64,000 nt of DNA from HXMU1420-13 sp034669965. Lineage in GTDB: Bacteria > Bacteroidota > Rhodothermia > Balneolales > Balneolaceae. Position 1 is the stretch's first letter; each line of letters opens with the position of its first letter. The position numbers and the translations under genes were made by a program. The stretch covers positions 744,001 through 808,000 of the forward strand of contig JAXMOK010000001.1 in the NCBI GenBank assembly GCA_034669965.1, in the 5' to 3' direction. Under the pieces are notes generated by a model, which was not told where the DNA came from, did not search any database, and worked only from the letters and a program-made list of their open reading frames with translations. Positions 7,458 through 15,447 of the stretch are shown here, piece by piece.

Positions 7458-10055
7458 ATGAATAACACAATAGCATGCTGTCTTGGAGTGATATTGGGTA
7501 TCTCCACAGCAACATCAGCACAAGAAAGAACTGAAATTCAGCAACGAAATTACACTACTCAAAAAATTACTGGTCAAGCGCCCTCAATCGATGGCAGGGT
7601 TGACGATGCCGCTTGGCAAATGGTAGAATGGTCGGGAGATTTCACCCAAACACAACCCGATCACGGGGCCCAACCTTCCGAGCAAACTGCCATCAAAATT
7701 TTATACGATAATGATAATTTATATGTAGCTGTTCGGGCTTACGATTCAGATCCTTCGCAAATCGTTAAACGGCTATCTCGTCGCGATGGCTTCGAAGGCG
7801 ATTGGGTTGAAATCAACATCGACAGTTACTACGATAAACGTACCGCGTTTTCATTTACAGCTAGTGTATCGGGCGTAAAAGGCGATGAAGCCATTACAGA
7901 CGATGGCAATAATTGGGACACTTCTTGGGATCCGCTTTGGGATTTTAAAACCAGTGTCGACAACGAAGGCTGGATCGCAGAAATGAAAATCCCTTTTACT
8001 CAGCTGCGTTTTGATGCAAACGAAGTTCAAACGTGGGGCATTCAATTCATGCGCCGGTTTTTCCGAAACGATGAGCGCTCGATCTGGCAATATGTTGATC
8101 AAGAGAGCGCCGGTTGGGTTAGCCAATTTGGAACACTGTATGGTATCAGAGGCATCAAGCCAAAAAAACAGATCGAAATCTCGCCATACACCGTGGCAAA
8201 AATAGAAACGTACGAAGCCGAAGATGGCAATCCATTTCGTGATGGAAGTGATCCGAAAGTGAGTGTTGGTTTGGATGGCAAGATTGGAATCACCAACGAT
8301 TTTACGGTCGATTTCACCATCAATCCCGATTTTGGTCAAGTTGAAGCTGATCCGTCGGAAGTAAACCTATCTGCTTTTGAATCGTTCTTTCAGGAACGTC
8401 GCCCATTCTTTATAGAAGGGCGAAACATCACCAGCTTTCAAATTACGGGTGGTGGAAGTCCCTTTTCGAGAGATAATCTTTTTTACTCACGTAGAATCGG
8501 AAGAAGACCATATGCCAGCCCTGATGTTGATGGCAGCCTGAATGAATATGCCGATGTACCAAGAAATACTACCATTTTAGGGGCGGTAAAAGTAACCGGA
8601 AAAACTCAAAACGGGTTAAACATTGGGGTAATGGAAAGCTTAACAGCTAACGAATATGCCGATGTATGGAGAAATGGCGAAACCAGCGAAGAATTAGTTG
8701 AACCCATAACCAATTACTTTTTGTTTAGTGCTCAGCAAGAATTGGACGGTGGTAACACCATTATTGGCGGAATGGGAACCGCAACCAATCGTTTTAAAAA
8801 CGAAGGCGAACTAAATGGCTTGGTTAATGATGCGTACTCGGGCGGAGTTAATTTCCAACAGTTCTGGAAAGACAAAACCTATTACCTACAAGCAAACATG
8901 GTGTTTAGCCAAATAAATGGTTCTCAAGAAGCCATCGAACTGCAACAATTATCTTCAAGAAGATTTTACCAACGCCCCGACAACGATTACACAACCTACG
9001 ACCCAACCCGAACGTCGCTTTCCGGGCTTGGAGGTCATCTTCAAGTTGGGAAAAGTGGAAATAGTGGCTGGCGATACGAAGCGTGGTTAACTTGGCGTTC
9101 GCCCGGCTTAGAATTAAACGATATGGGGTTCAATCGCCAAGGTGATGTTATTATGGAAGTACTTTGGGCCGGATACCGTTATGCGAATCCCATTGGTGCA
9201 TTCCGAAATTTGAATTTGAATTTTAATCAATGGACTGGTTGGGATTTCGGCGGAACTAAAACCTTTTCAGGTGGAAATGTTAATCTAAACGGACAGCTCA
9301 AAAATTACTGGTTTATCGGTGGTGGTTTAAATGTTGAAGGTGAAGATATCTCAAACACGTTTTTACGAGGTGGACCAGCGATGAAAAACCCGGGCGGCTT
9401 TAATTATCACATGTTTATTAATAGCGATAATCGACAGCAGATTACGGTAAGTGCTAACCACAGCCAATTTTGGGGATTCGAGAATGCTGCACATAATCAA
9501 AACTATGGTGTTTCGGTGCGTTTTCGCCCTAATGATGCCATGTTGTTTAGTCTCCGCCCGAGTTATAATAAACGAAATAGCGAGCTGCAATATTTAACCA
9601 CACTCGAAGATAACGGCGAAAATAAATACATTTTTGGCGAGATAGATCAGATTACAACCAGCCTCACGTTTCGAATGGATTATGTATTGTCACCTGATTT
9701 GACCATTCAATATTACGGTTCGCCTTTTATTAGTTCCGTTGATTATTCCGATCCAAAAGTAATCACCGATCCCAAAGCGGATAATTTTGAAGATCGATAT
9801 AACCGTGAATTATCATTTACTAACGAAGACTTCGAAAACGACCGCGATTTCAGTTTCCGACAGTTTCGTTCTAACCTAGTTTTACGCTGGGAATATCGTC
9901 CGGGCTCACTCGTATTTCTGGTTTGGAACCAAGGCCGAACCGGTTTTGATGGTGGAAATGGTGAGTTCGACTTAGGTACTGATATTAATGCTCTTATTAA
10001 TGTTAAACCTGAGAATGTGTTCCTTGTTAAATTCTCATACCTGTTGGGTTCATAA
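7458..10055 (+). CDS. DUF5916 protein: CBM9-like domain plus outer-membrane beta-barrel
   Basis: The ATG at 7458 gives about 865 residues and a sensible signal peptide (MNNTIACCLGVILGISTATSA, ending before QERTE); an in-frame TTG four codons upstream is less likely. Residues of about 40-240 form a carbohydrate-binding-module-9-like domain (APSIDGRVDDAAW, then IKILYDNDNLYVAVRAYD). The remainder is the DUF5916 barrel region, with the conserved FFQERRPFFIEGRNI and aromatic amphipathic strands to the C-terminus. Such proteins sit in the outer membrane. Their ligand is unproven, and a role in sugar or metal-complex uptake is only suggested by the CBM9-like part. A strong terminator follows at 10088-10134. 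Confidence 0.85.
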   Translation: MNNTIACCLGVILGISTATSAQERTEIQQRNYTTQKITGQAPSIDGRVDDAAWQMVEWSGDFTQTQPDHGAQPSEQTAIKILYDNDNLYVAVRAYDSDPSQIVKRLSRRDGFEGDWVEINIDSYYDKRTAFSFTASVSGVKGDEAITDDGNNWDTSWDPLWDFKTSVDNEGWIAEMKIPFTQLRFDANEVQTWGIQFMRRFFRNDERSIWQYVDQESAGWVSQFGTLYGIRGIKPKKQIEISPYTVAKIETYEAEDGNPFRDGSDPKVSVGLDGKIGITNDFTVDFTINPDFGQVEADPSEVNLSAFESFFQERRPFFIEGRNITSFQITGGGSPFSRDNLFYSRRIGRRPYASPDVDGSLNEYADVPRNTTILGAVKVTGKTQNGLNIGVMESLTANEYADVWRNGETSEELVEPITNYFLFSAQQELDGGNTIIGGMGTATNRFKNEGELNGLVNDAYSGGVNFQQFWKDKTYYLQANMVFSQINGSQEAIELQQLSSRRFYQRPDNDYTTYDPTRTSLSGLGGHLQVGKSGNSGWRYEAWLTWRSPGLELNDMGFNRQGDVIMEVLWAGYRYANPIGAFRNLNLNFNQWTGWDFGGTKTFSGGNVNLNGQLKNYWFIGGGLNVEGEDISNTFLRGGPAMKNPGGFNYHMFINSDNRQQITVSANHSQFWGFENAAHNQNYGVSVRFRPNDAMLFSLRPSYNKRNSELQYLTTLEDNGENKYIFGEIDQITTSLTFRMDYVLSPDLTIQYYGSPFISSVDYSDPKVITDPKADNFEDRYNRELSFTNEDFENDRDFSFRQFRSNLVLRWEYRPGSLVFLVWNQGRTGFDGGNGEFDLGTDINALINVKPENVFLVKFSYLLGS

Positions 10056-10087
10056 AAACTGACCTAAAAACAGTTACCTTTCTTTTT

Positions 10088-10134
10088 AAAAAATGTGATG
10101 TACATTGATTACCCTCAATTGCATCACATTTTTT
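10088..10134 (+). terminator. Rho-independent terminator after the DUF5916 gene
   Basis: A 13-bp perfect stem, AAAAAATGTGATG (10088-10100) with CATCACATTTTTT (10122-10134). An inner ATTGA/TCAAT stem (10104-10108 with 10115-10119) closes the loop. The A-run/T-run ends allow it to work in both directions. Confidence 0.85.
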
Positions 10135-10180
10135 GTTTTAGTGAGAATTTCCAGCCCTGATAATACATCTGAATAAACTG

Positions 10181-11221
10181 ATGAAAGCAGCCATTTTTCA
10201 TGAATTTCAAGGACCCATCACTATCGAAGCGGTAGATGATCCCACGCCAACCGATAATGGTGTAGTAATTGAAGTGAAAGCCACCGGACTTTGCCGAAGC
10301 GACTGGCACGGCTGGATGGGGCATGATCCTGACATCAAATTACCACACGTTCCGGGGCACGAACTTGCCGGGATCGTTTCGGCGGTTGGGAAGAATGTTG
10401 AACGTGTTAACGTCGGTGATCGGGTTACCACTCCTTTTGTGTGTGGATGCGGCTCGTGCCCGCAATGTGTTTCCGGAAATCATCAAGTGTGTGATTACCA
10501 ATCGCAGCCCGGCTTTACCCACTGGGGATCGTTCGCCGAATTTGTTGCCATCGATTACGCCGATACCAACATCGTTCCTCTACCTGACGACATCGACTTT
10601 GTGACTGCTGCCACTTTAGGATGCCGATTCATTACTTCCTTTCGGGCGATTGTGGACCAAGCCAAAGTACGTGGTGGTGAGTTTGTAGTGATTCACGGCT
10701 GTGGCGGAATCGGGCTCTCTGCCATTATGATTGCCAATGCTATGGGCGCTCGTGTAATTGGTGTGGACATCAACAAGCATTCGTTGGAAATGGCGAAAAC
10801 ATTAGGCGCGGATCACATAATTAATGCAAAAAATCATACCGGATTAGTCGAGCATATTCGTGAGATAACCGGTGGCGGCGCCCACGTATCGATGGATGCG
10901 TTGGGCAGCCAGGAAACATGTTTTAACTCCATTGCCAATCTTCGAAAACGCGGTCGGCACGTACAAGTTGGGTTGGTTACAGGAGATCATCAACATCCGA
11001 AAATCCCGATGGACAAAGTGATTGCCGACGAGTTAGAGATTTATGGGAGCCATGGGATGCAGGCGTTCAAATATCCCGAAATGCTAAACTTGATTTCATC
11101 CGGAAAGCTGGCCCCACAAAAAATGATCAGCAAAACCATTTCGTTGGAAGAAGCCACTTCCATCCTTCCCAAAATGAATGAATTTAAACATTCCGGCGTG
11201 TTGGTGATTGATCGGTTTTAG
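10181..11221 (+). CDS. zinc-dependent alcohol dehydrogenase (MDR family)
   Basis: A 346-residue medium-chain dehydrogenase/reductase that oxidises an alcohol with NAD(P). The catalytic-zinc residues are visible: Cys in GLCRSDWHGW and His/Glu in VPGHELAG. The structural-zinc loop, CGCGSCPQCVSGNHQVC, has the four expected cysteines. The Rossmann motif is GCGGIG near residue 172, followed by VIGVDINKHSLEMAKTLGAD. The substrate is not indicated by sequence or neighbours. It stands alone after a terminator, and a repeat-rich spacer follows it. Confidence 0.92.
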   Translation: MKAAIFHEFQGPITIEAVDDPTPTDNGVVIEVKATGLCRSDWHGWMGHDPDIKLPHVPGHELAGIVSAVGKNVERVNVGDRVTTPFVCGCGSCPQCVSGNHQVCDYQSQPGFTHWGSFAEFVAIDYADTNIVPLPDDIDFVTAATLGCRFITSFRAIVDQAKVRGGEFVVIHGCGGIGLSAIMIANAMGARVIGVDINKHSLEMAKTLGADHIINAKNHTGLVEHIREITGGGAHVSMDALGSQETCFNSIANLRKRGRHVQVGLVTGDHQHPKIPMDKVIADELEIYGSHGMQAFKYPEMLNLISSGKLAPQKMISKTISLEEATSILPKMNEFKHSGVLVIDRF

Positions 11222-11239
11222 GAGGAAAATCTTGCTTAT

Positions 11240-11340
11240 CCTTTTCCGCCAGCCGGCGTATCTGAATGACTTGGGTTTAATGAACAACGGGCGGAAAAAT
11301 CACTTCAAGAATAAGCTGATGTTTGTACATTGAGATTAAG
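11240..11340. repeat. dispersed repeat R1, upstream of the DUF6090 gene
   Basis: The segment from the CCGCCAGCCGGCG head to GCTGATGTTTGTACATTGAG recurs in degenerate form at about 12210-12308 (R2), on the other side of the DUF6090 gene. It contains an inverted repeat, TTTTCCGCC against GGCGGAAAA, so it can fold. A related head (CCGCCAGTCAGCGGTTCTGG) also occurs at about 22550. Confidence 0.6.
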
Positions 11341-11396
11341 GGATGTTTATTCAGCTTATTCCTTTATAGCGCATTAATAAAATTAACCGCTAACCA

Positions 11397-12110
11397 ATGA
11401 TAAAATTCTTTAGAAAAATTAGACAAAAACTACTTACTGAAAACAAGTTCAGTAAATATCTGATTTATGCTATAGGAGAAATTATACTTGTGGTTATCGG
11501 AATATTAATTGCTTTACAAATTAATAATTGGAATGAGTGGAAAAAGGATCGAGTGAAAGAAAAAGAGGTTATGATAAACCTTGCGGAAAATTTAGAACTC
11601 AATATCGAAGCTCTTGAATCTGATATTGACCGCCTTTTAAAGTTTAACACGTCATCTAGAATTGTACTTAATGTTTTGGATAATCAACAACCCTTCACTG
11701 ACAGTCTGGCTTCACATTTTCACTGGGCGCGATTACCAAAAATAGATTTGAGCTTGTCACAATCCGGGTATGAGCAATACAAAAACATTGGTTACGGCAT
11801 CATATTAGACAAACCCATAAGTAAAGAAATCATTGATTTTTTTGAATCCACTTTACCGACTTGGCTTAACGATTATACCCAGGTAAATGCTCCTTATGTA
11901 CCGTTTATTGATCATCATGTGCCGTTATTTATCTATAAAGATGAGAAATTGGTTCCTATAAATATTGACCAACTTTATAAAGACGATTACTTCTTGGGTT
12001 GGATGAGGGCGTATATGGAAGGAAGGAATACCCTAATTGAGATGGAAAGCAATATTATAGTGGAGAATCAGAGAGTTCTAAACCTTATCAAAGATGAATT
12101 ACAAAAATAA
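11397..12110 (+). CDS. DUF6090 family membrane protein
   Basis: A 237-residue protein. Its N-terminus is the DUF6090 signature: RKIRQKLLTENKFSKYLIYA, then one membrane span (GEIILVVIGILIALQINNWN, residues of about 27-46). A basic/acidic helical stretch and a soluble domain follow. The function is unknown; members are common, often in several copies, in Bacteroidota. The gene is AT-rich compared with its neighbours. It lies between degenerate direct repeats (11240-11340 and 12210-12308), and an attC-like half-site (GCCAACAAGGCTATTAAGC) follows its stop, so it looks like an acquired unit. Confidence 0.8.
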   Translation: MIKFFRKIRQKLLTENKFSKYLIYAIGEIILVVIGILIALQINNWNEWKKDRVKEKEVMINLAENLELNIEALESDIDRLLKFNTSSRIVLNVLDNQQPFTDSLASHFHWARLPKIDLSLSQSGYEQYKNIGYGIILDKPISKEIIDFFESTLPTWLNDYTQVNAPYVPFIDHHVPLFIYKDEKLVPINIDQLYKDDYFLGWMRAYMEGRNTLIEMESNIIVENQRVLNLIKDELQK

Positions 12111-12118
12111 CGATTCGC

Positions 12119-12420
12119 CAACAAGGCTATTAAGCATTGGACTAACCTATATTACCGTTCCTTCGCTATCGCTCTGAATGACCTTAGCTTATTCTATCAG
12201 TCAAGCTGATCCACCAGCTGGCGAACCTGAATGACTCTAGTTCAGAGCAAGACGGGCCCTACAATAACACCAGCATTTTCAAGAATTAGCTGATGTTTGT
12301 ACTTAGAGAGTAACTCGCATTTATTCATTATAACCCCATTATTTTATGGAATATGATGAATAACACTTAAACATTTAACTGGGATATAATGAATAGAGTT
12401 CAGCATATTCCAATGTTGGG
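12119..12420. repeat. repeat-filled spacer: attC-like half-sites around dispersed repeat R2
   Basis: Just after the DUF6090 gene stands GCCAACAAGGCTATTAAGCA, which closely resembles the left arm of the site at 13266-13290. At the far end, CAGCATATTCCAATGTTGGG plus C finishes in GTTGGGC (12415-12421), matching the integron core GTTRRRY. Copy R2 (12210-12308) lies between them. I see no gene. Read together, this could be one diverged attC-like site with a repeat inserted in it. Confidence 0.45.
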
Positions 12421-12426
12421 CACAAT

Positions 12427-13257
12427 ATGAGAAAATCACTAACCATAATATTAATCGGAATTCTATCAATGGGATTATTTAGCTTTTTAAAGAAAGAGAA
12501 AAAGACTGAATCAAACACAAATTCAGCAATTTTAGGTATGGTTCTTTTAGAAGACCCAAATTCATTTGACTTAAAAGGAACTGTAAATGAATTAAAAACA
12601 AAATGGAAACTAAAAGTAAATGATAATGACGCTGATGACAAAGCTGCTGTATTAGTAATTGGAGATTACAATATTGCTATAGCAAATATTCCAACTGCAA
12701 TTCCAGAAGGAGAAGTTGAAAGAACAGCTGATTACAATTATTTCTGGGAAAACGGAATTGTAGAAACATCTAAACATAAGGGTCATATCGTTTTATCTAT
12801 TATGAACGCTGGAAAAAATCCAGTTCAAGAAAATTTATTATACAGCAAAATAGCTTCTGCTGTTATGAATAATAGCAAAGCAATAGGAATTTATATTGGT
12901 GGTAGAACTTTAGTTCTAAAAAAAGACTTTTATCAGGCGAATGTGGAAATGATGTCCGAAGAAGACCTTCCATTATACAATTGGATTTACTTTGGGTTAA
13001 GAAAAGAAAACGGTAGACATTCAGTTTACACATACGGGCTTTCTGACTTTGGCAAATTGGAAATGGAAATTATTGAATCCGAAAACTCTATCGAAGAATT
13101 AAATGAAATGATGTTTAATTTAGCCCACTATGTTATAGCTTATAATGTGACATTAAAAGACGGAGAAACGATTGGGATAACCGCTGAACAAAAACTAAAG
13201 ATTTCCGAATCGAAAGGAAAGTTCTTGGAAGGAAAGACATTAAAAATTGAATATTAA
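12427..13257 (+). CDS. DUF4261 domain-containing protein
   Basis: A 276-residue protein of unknown function: an N-terminal hydrophobic/basic stretch (MRKSLTIILIGILSMGLFSF), then the DUF4261 domain from about residue 35 (SAILGMVLLEDPNSFDLKG) to the end. Conserved-looking parts include YIGGRTLVLKKDFY and LPLYNWIYFGLRKENGRHSV. Its base composition is clearly more AT-rich than the surrounding core genes. It is bracketed by a perfect 10-bp inverted repeat, GTTGGGCACA (12415-12424) and TGTGCCCAAC (13263-13272). The start lies 2 nt after the left repeat, so the leader is almost nil, as in integron cassettes. No binding partner or catalytic residue can be named. Confidence 0.7.
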   Translation: MRKSLTIILIGILSMGLFSFLKKEKKTESNTNSAILGMVLLEDPNSFDLKGTVNELKTKWKLKVNDNDADDKAAVLVIGDYNIAIANIPTAIPEGEVERTADYNYFWENGIVETSKHKGHIVLSIMNAGKNPVQENLLYSKIASAVMNNSKAIGIYIGGRTLVLKKDFYQANVEMMSEEDLPLYNWIYFGLRKENGRHSVYTYGLSDFGKLEMEIIESENSIEELNEMMFNLAHYVIAYNVTLKDGETIGITAEQKLKISESKGKFLEGKTLKIEY

Positions 13258-13262
13258 AATAC

Positions 13263-13395
13263 TGTGCCCAACAATGGCTATAAGTAATTGCTTGTTCTCG
13301 CCTACTTCTGAAAATCCTTGCGGATTCTCAGCTTGGTGTGTATTTGCTAAGTTAAGTCCTAATCCACGCAACTACTCATAGCCGAGAACGTTACA
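13263..13395 (+). repeat. attC-like imperfect palindrome after the DUF4261 gene
   Basis: It begins GCCCAAC (13266-13272), which fits the RYYYAAC core, and ends near AACGTTAC (about 13388-13395). The arm GGCTATAAGTAATTGC pairs with GCAACTACTCATAGCC at 14 of 16 positions. Length (about 130 bp) and shape match attC sites of integron cassettes or similar Bacteroidota repeats. The right core is GTTACAA, not the canonical GTTRRRY. No integrase gene is present in the window. Confidence 0.5.
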
Positions 13396-13398
13396 AAA

Positions 13399-14280
13399 TC
13401 ACCCTTCGTGCTTTTGTGATTCCGTGGAAGAATCCCCTTCTTCTTCCCCAAATTTAGAACCTACCGGCGGGCGGTATTTCTGGAATGGTATTTTCAGCAG
13501 ATTTACTACATCGTCGTGTTCTTTCGGGTCCATGTGCGTATCGATGCCGTATTTCAATTCTTTGGTATCATCAACCTGAGCAAAAGTGCCGAACACCCGA
13601 TCCCAAATTGCAAAGATATTCCCGTAATTGGTATCCGTGAGCGGCTGTGTGTAGTGATGGTGCACTTTGTGCATATACGGCGTTACAAAGACGAGTGATA
13701 GCGCTCGGTCCAGCCTTTTGGGCATCTGAATATTGGCGTGATTGAAATGCGTAAACGCCGCCGACATGGTTTGATAGAAAAACACAATCCAGATTGGGGC
13801 ACCAGCTACGATCACTCCCAGTATGGTAAAGATCATTCGGAAAACGGCCTCACCCGGGTGGTGACGAAGTCCGGTGGTTACATCTACGGTGGTATCGGTA
13901 TGGTGAACGAGGTGGAATTTCCACATGAATTTAACTTTGTGTTCTACCCAGTGAACGAGGAATGCCCCGAAAAAATCGAGCAACATTACCCCTACAATCA
14001 CCTGCAGCCAAATCGGCATCGAAATCCAGTTGAGTAGCCCAAAATTGTTGGCAGTCACCCACTCTGAAGCACCTAAGAGAATTCCGGCAAATCCCAATCC
14101 AATCACCACAAAAATAGCAGTTAAAACTGCGTTAATTCCGGCATGACGTACTTTTTTATATCCAAACTCGAACAGCGGAAAAACGCCTTCGATTATCCAG
14201 AAAAGGAAGATGCCACCAACCAGAATTCCGGCCCGAAAAGCGGATGGGATATTTTCGAAAAACTCTACAAATGATTCCAT
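13399..14280 (-). CDS. sterol desaturase / fatty acid hydroxylase family membrane protein
   Basis: A 293-residue integral membrane di-iron oxygenase. The ATG at 14280 is preferred to an in-frame TTG two codons upstream. Four or five membrane spans carry the family's histidine clusters: HWVEHKVKFMWKFHLVHHTD, HHPGE, HFNHAN and HKVHHHYTQP. The last is followed by the usual NYGNIFAIWDRVFGTF. The family inserts hydroxyl groups or double bonds into lipids such as sterols, carotenoids or fatty acids; the substrate is unknown. The C-terminal 30 residues are charged and variable. Both flanks are repetitive, so it is transcriptionally isolated. Confidence 0.88.
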   Translation of the reverse strand: MESFVEFFENIPSAFRAGILVGGIFLFWIIEGVFPLFEFGYKKVRHAGINAVLTAIFVVIGLGFAGILLGASEWVTANNFGLLNWISMPIWLQVIVGVMLLDFFGAFLVHWVEHKVKFMWKFHLVHHTDTTVDVTTGLRHHPGEAVFRMIFTILGVIVAGAPIWIVFFYQTMSAAFTHFNHANIQMPKRLDRALSLVFVTPYMHKVHHHYTQPLTDTNYGNIFAIWDRVFGTFAQVDDTKELKYGIDTHMDPKEHDDVVNLLKIPFQKYRPPVGSKFGEEEGDSSTESQKHEG

Positions 14281-15447
14281 AATCAATAATTTTGCTTTTT
14301 AATTTCGCCACAAAAGCACTAACACACAAAAGTTTATTATTGATTCCATTTGCGAGGAGTGCATACGACGAAGCAATCTCAAGATCTAGTTTCTGGGAAA
14401 TTTTAAATGCTAAAATTTAAGTGTTAAATGTGGGGGTTATTCGTAATTGGTTGTTGAATCCTTTCTCCTGATTATTTTTCGACACAAAAGCACTAACACA
14501 CAAAAGTTTATTATTGAATCCATTTGCGAGGATCCCGACCTGTCAGGAGACGAAGCAATCTCAAGATCTAGTTTCTGGGAAATTTTAAATGCTAAAATTT
14601 AAGTGTTAAATGTGGGGGTTATTCGTAATTGGTTGTTGAATCCTTTCTCCTGATTATTTTTCGACACAAAAGCACTAAATCTTGAAAGTATAATAGATTC
14701 CTTTTGCGAGGAGTGCATATGACGAAGCAATCTCAAAATCTAGTATCTAACGACACTCGAAATACTGAGATCACTTCTCCCGACACCTGTCGGGATCGTG
14801 AATGGTTTCAGATCGTGTAGAATTTGACACAAAAGATAATTTACGGTGGGTGAGCTTGTCGAACCCACTCACGACGTCCACTGAATATTCCTTGTTGAAT
14901 GTTGATTCCATTTGCGACACGGAAATATTTAAAACTAACCCGATCATGGTAATCCTAGAATCCTTAAATCATGGTGAGTAGATTGTTATTTATTCATCTC
15001 TATCTTTAGACCATGATTTACTTGATTTATGGATGAACAGGATTACTTCATGTCATACTAATCAGGTAATCATCAAATCATTTTCAAATTTGCTTGTCGA
15101 ACCCACGAACAATGTCCATTGAATATTCCTTGTTGAATATTGAGTGTTGATTCCTTTTCGCCACAAAAACACTAAATCACGGAAAAGTATAATTGATTCC
15201 ATTTGCGAGGAGTGCATACGACGAAGCAATCTCAAGATTTAGTTTCTACCAACATTCGAAATACTGAGATCACTTCTCACGACACCTGTCGGGATCGTGA
15301 ATGCTTTCTTACTCATTGATTGTCAGCAAAATTTTAACGGTGGGTGAGCTTGTCGAACCCCACCGATTGTTGATCTTTCTCAAATCAACCACAAAAAAAT
15401 AGCCCGTATTGATTAAATACGGGCTATAAATGATTTTAAGAAATCGC
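14281..15447. repeat. 1.1-kb array of tandem and dispersed intergenic repeats
   Basis: A unit of about 175 bp (CACAAAAGCACTAACACACA to TTCTCCTGATTATTTTTCGA) occurs at about 14309 and again at about 14483. Partial copies follow at about 14665 and 15160. Each copy holds a core of the form TGCGAGGAGTGCATACGACG-AAGCAATCTC (14351-14380, 14525-14562, 14705-14734, 15204-15233), the widespread repeat usually read as GAGATTGCTTCGTCG...CTCGCA. Copy 2 carries an insertion (CCCGACCTGTCAGGA). The phrases GGTGGGTGAGCTTGTCGAAC and GAATATTCCTTGTTGAATRTTG occur twice each. About 14940-15070 adds an inverted repeat built on ATCATGGT. No gene is seen. Confidence 0.85.
15392..15428 (-). terminator. Rho-independent terminator of the BNR-repeat gene
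   Basis: Read on the minus strand, the stem ATAGCCCGTATT pairs with AATACGGGCTAT over 12 bp with a 5-6-nt loop, followed by a T-run (the A-run at 15392-15398 on the plus strand). It lies 20 nt after the stop codon at 15448. Confidence 0.9.

Noticed and set aside
13738..14037. 99-codon plus-strand ORF opposite the sterol-desaturase gene
   Set aside because: Antisense shadow; its His/Lys-rich text is the reverse reading of the conserved histidine clusters.
14281..15447. CRISPR array
   Set aside because: Repeats are long, degenerate and unequally spaced, without uniform spacers; no cas genes are nearby.
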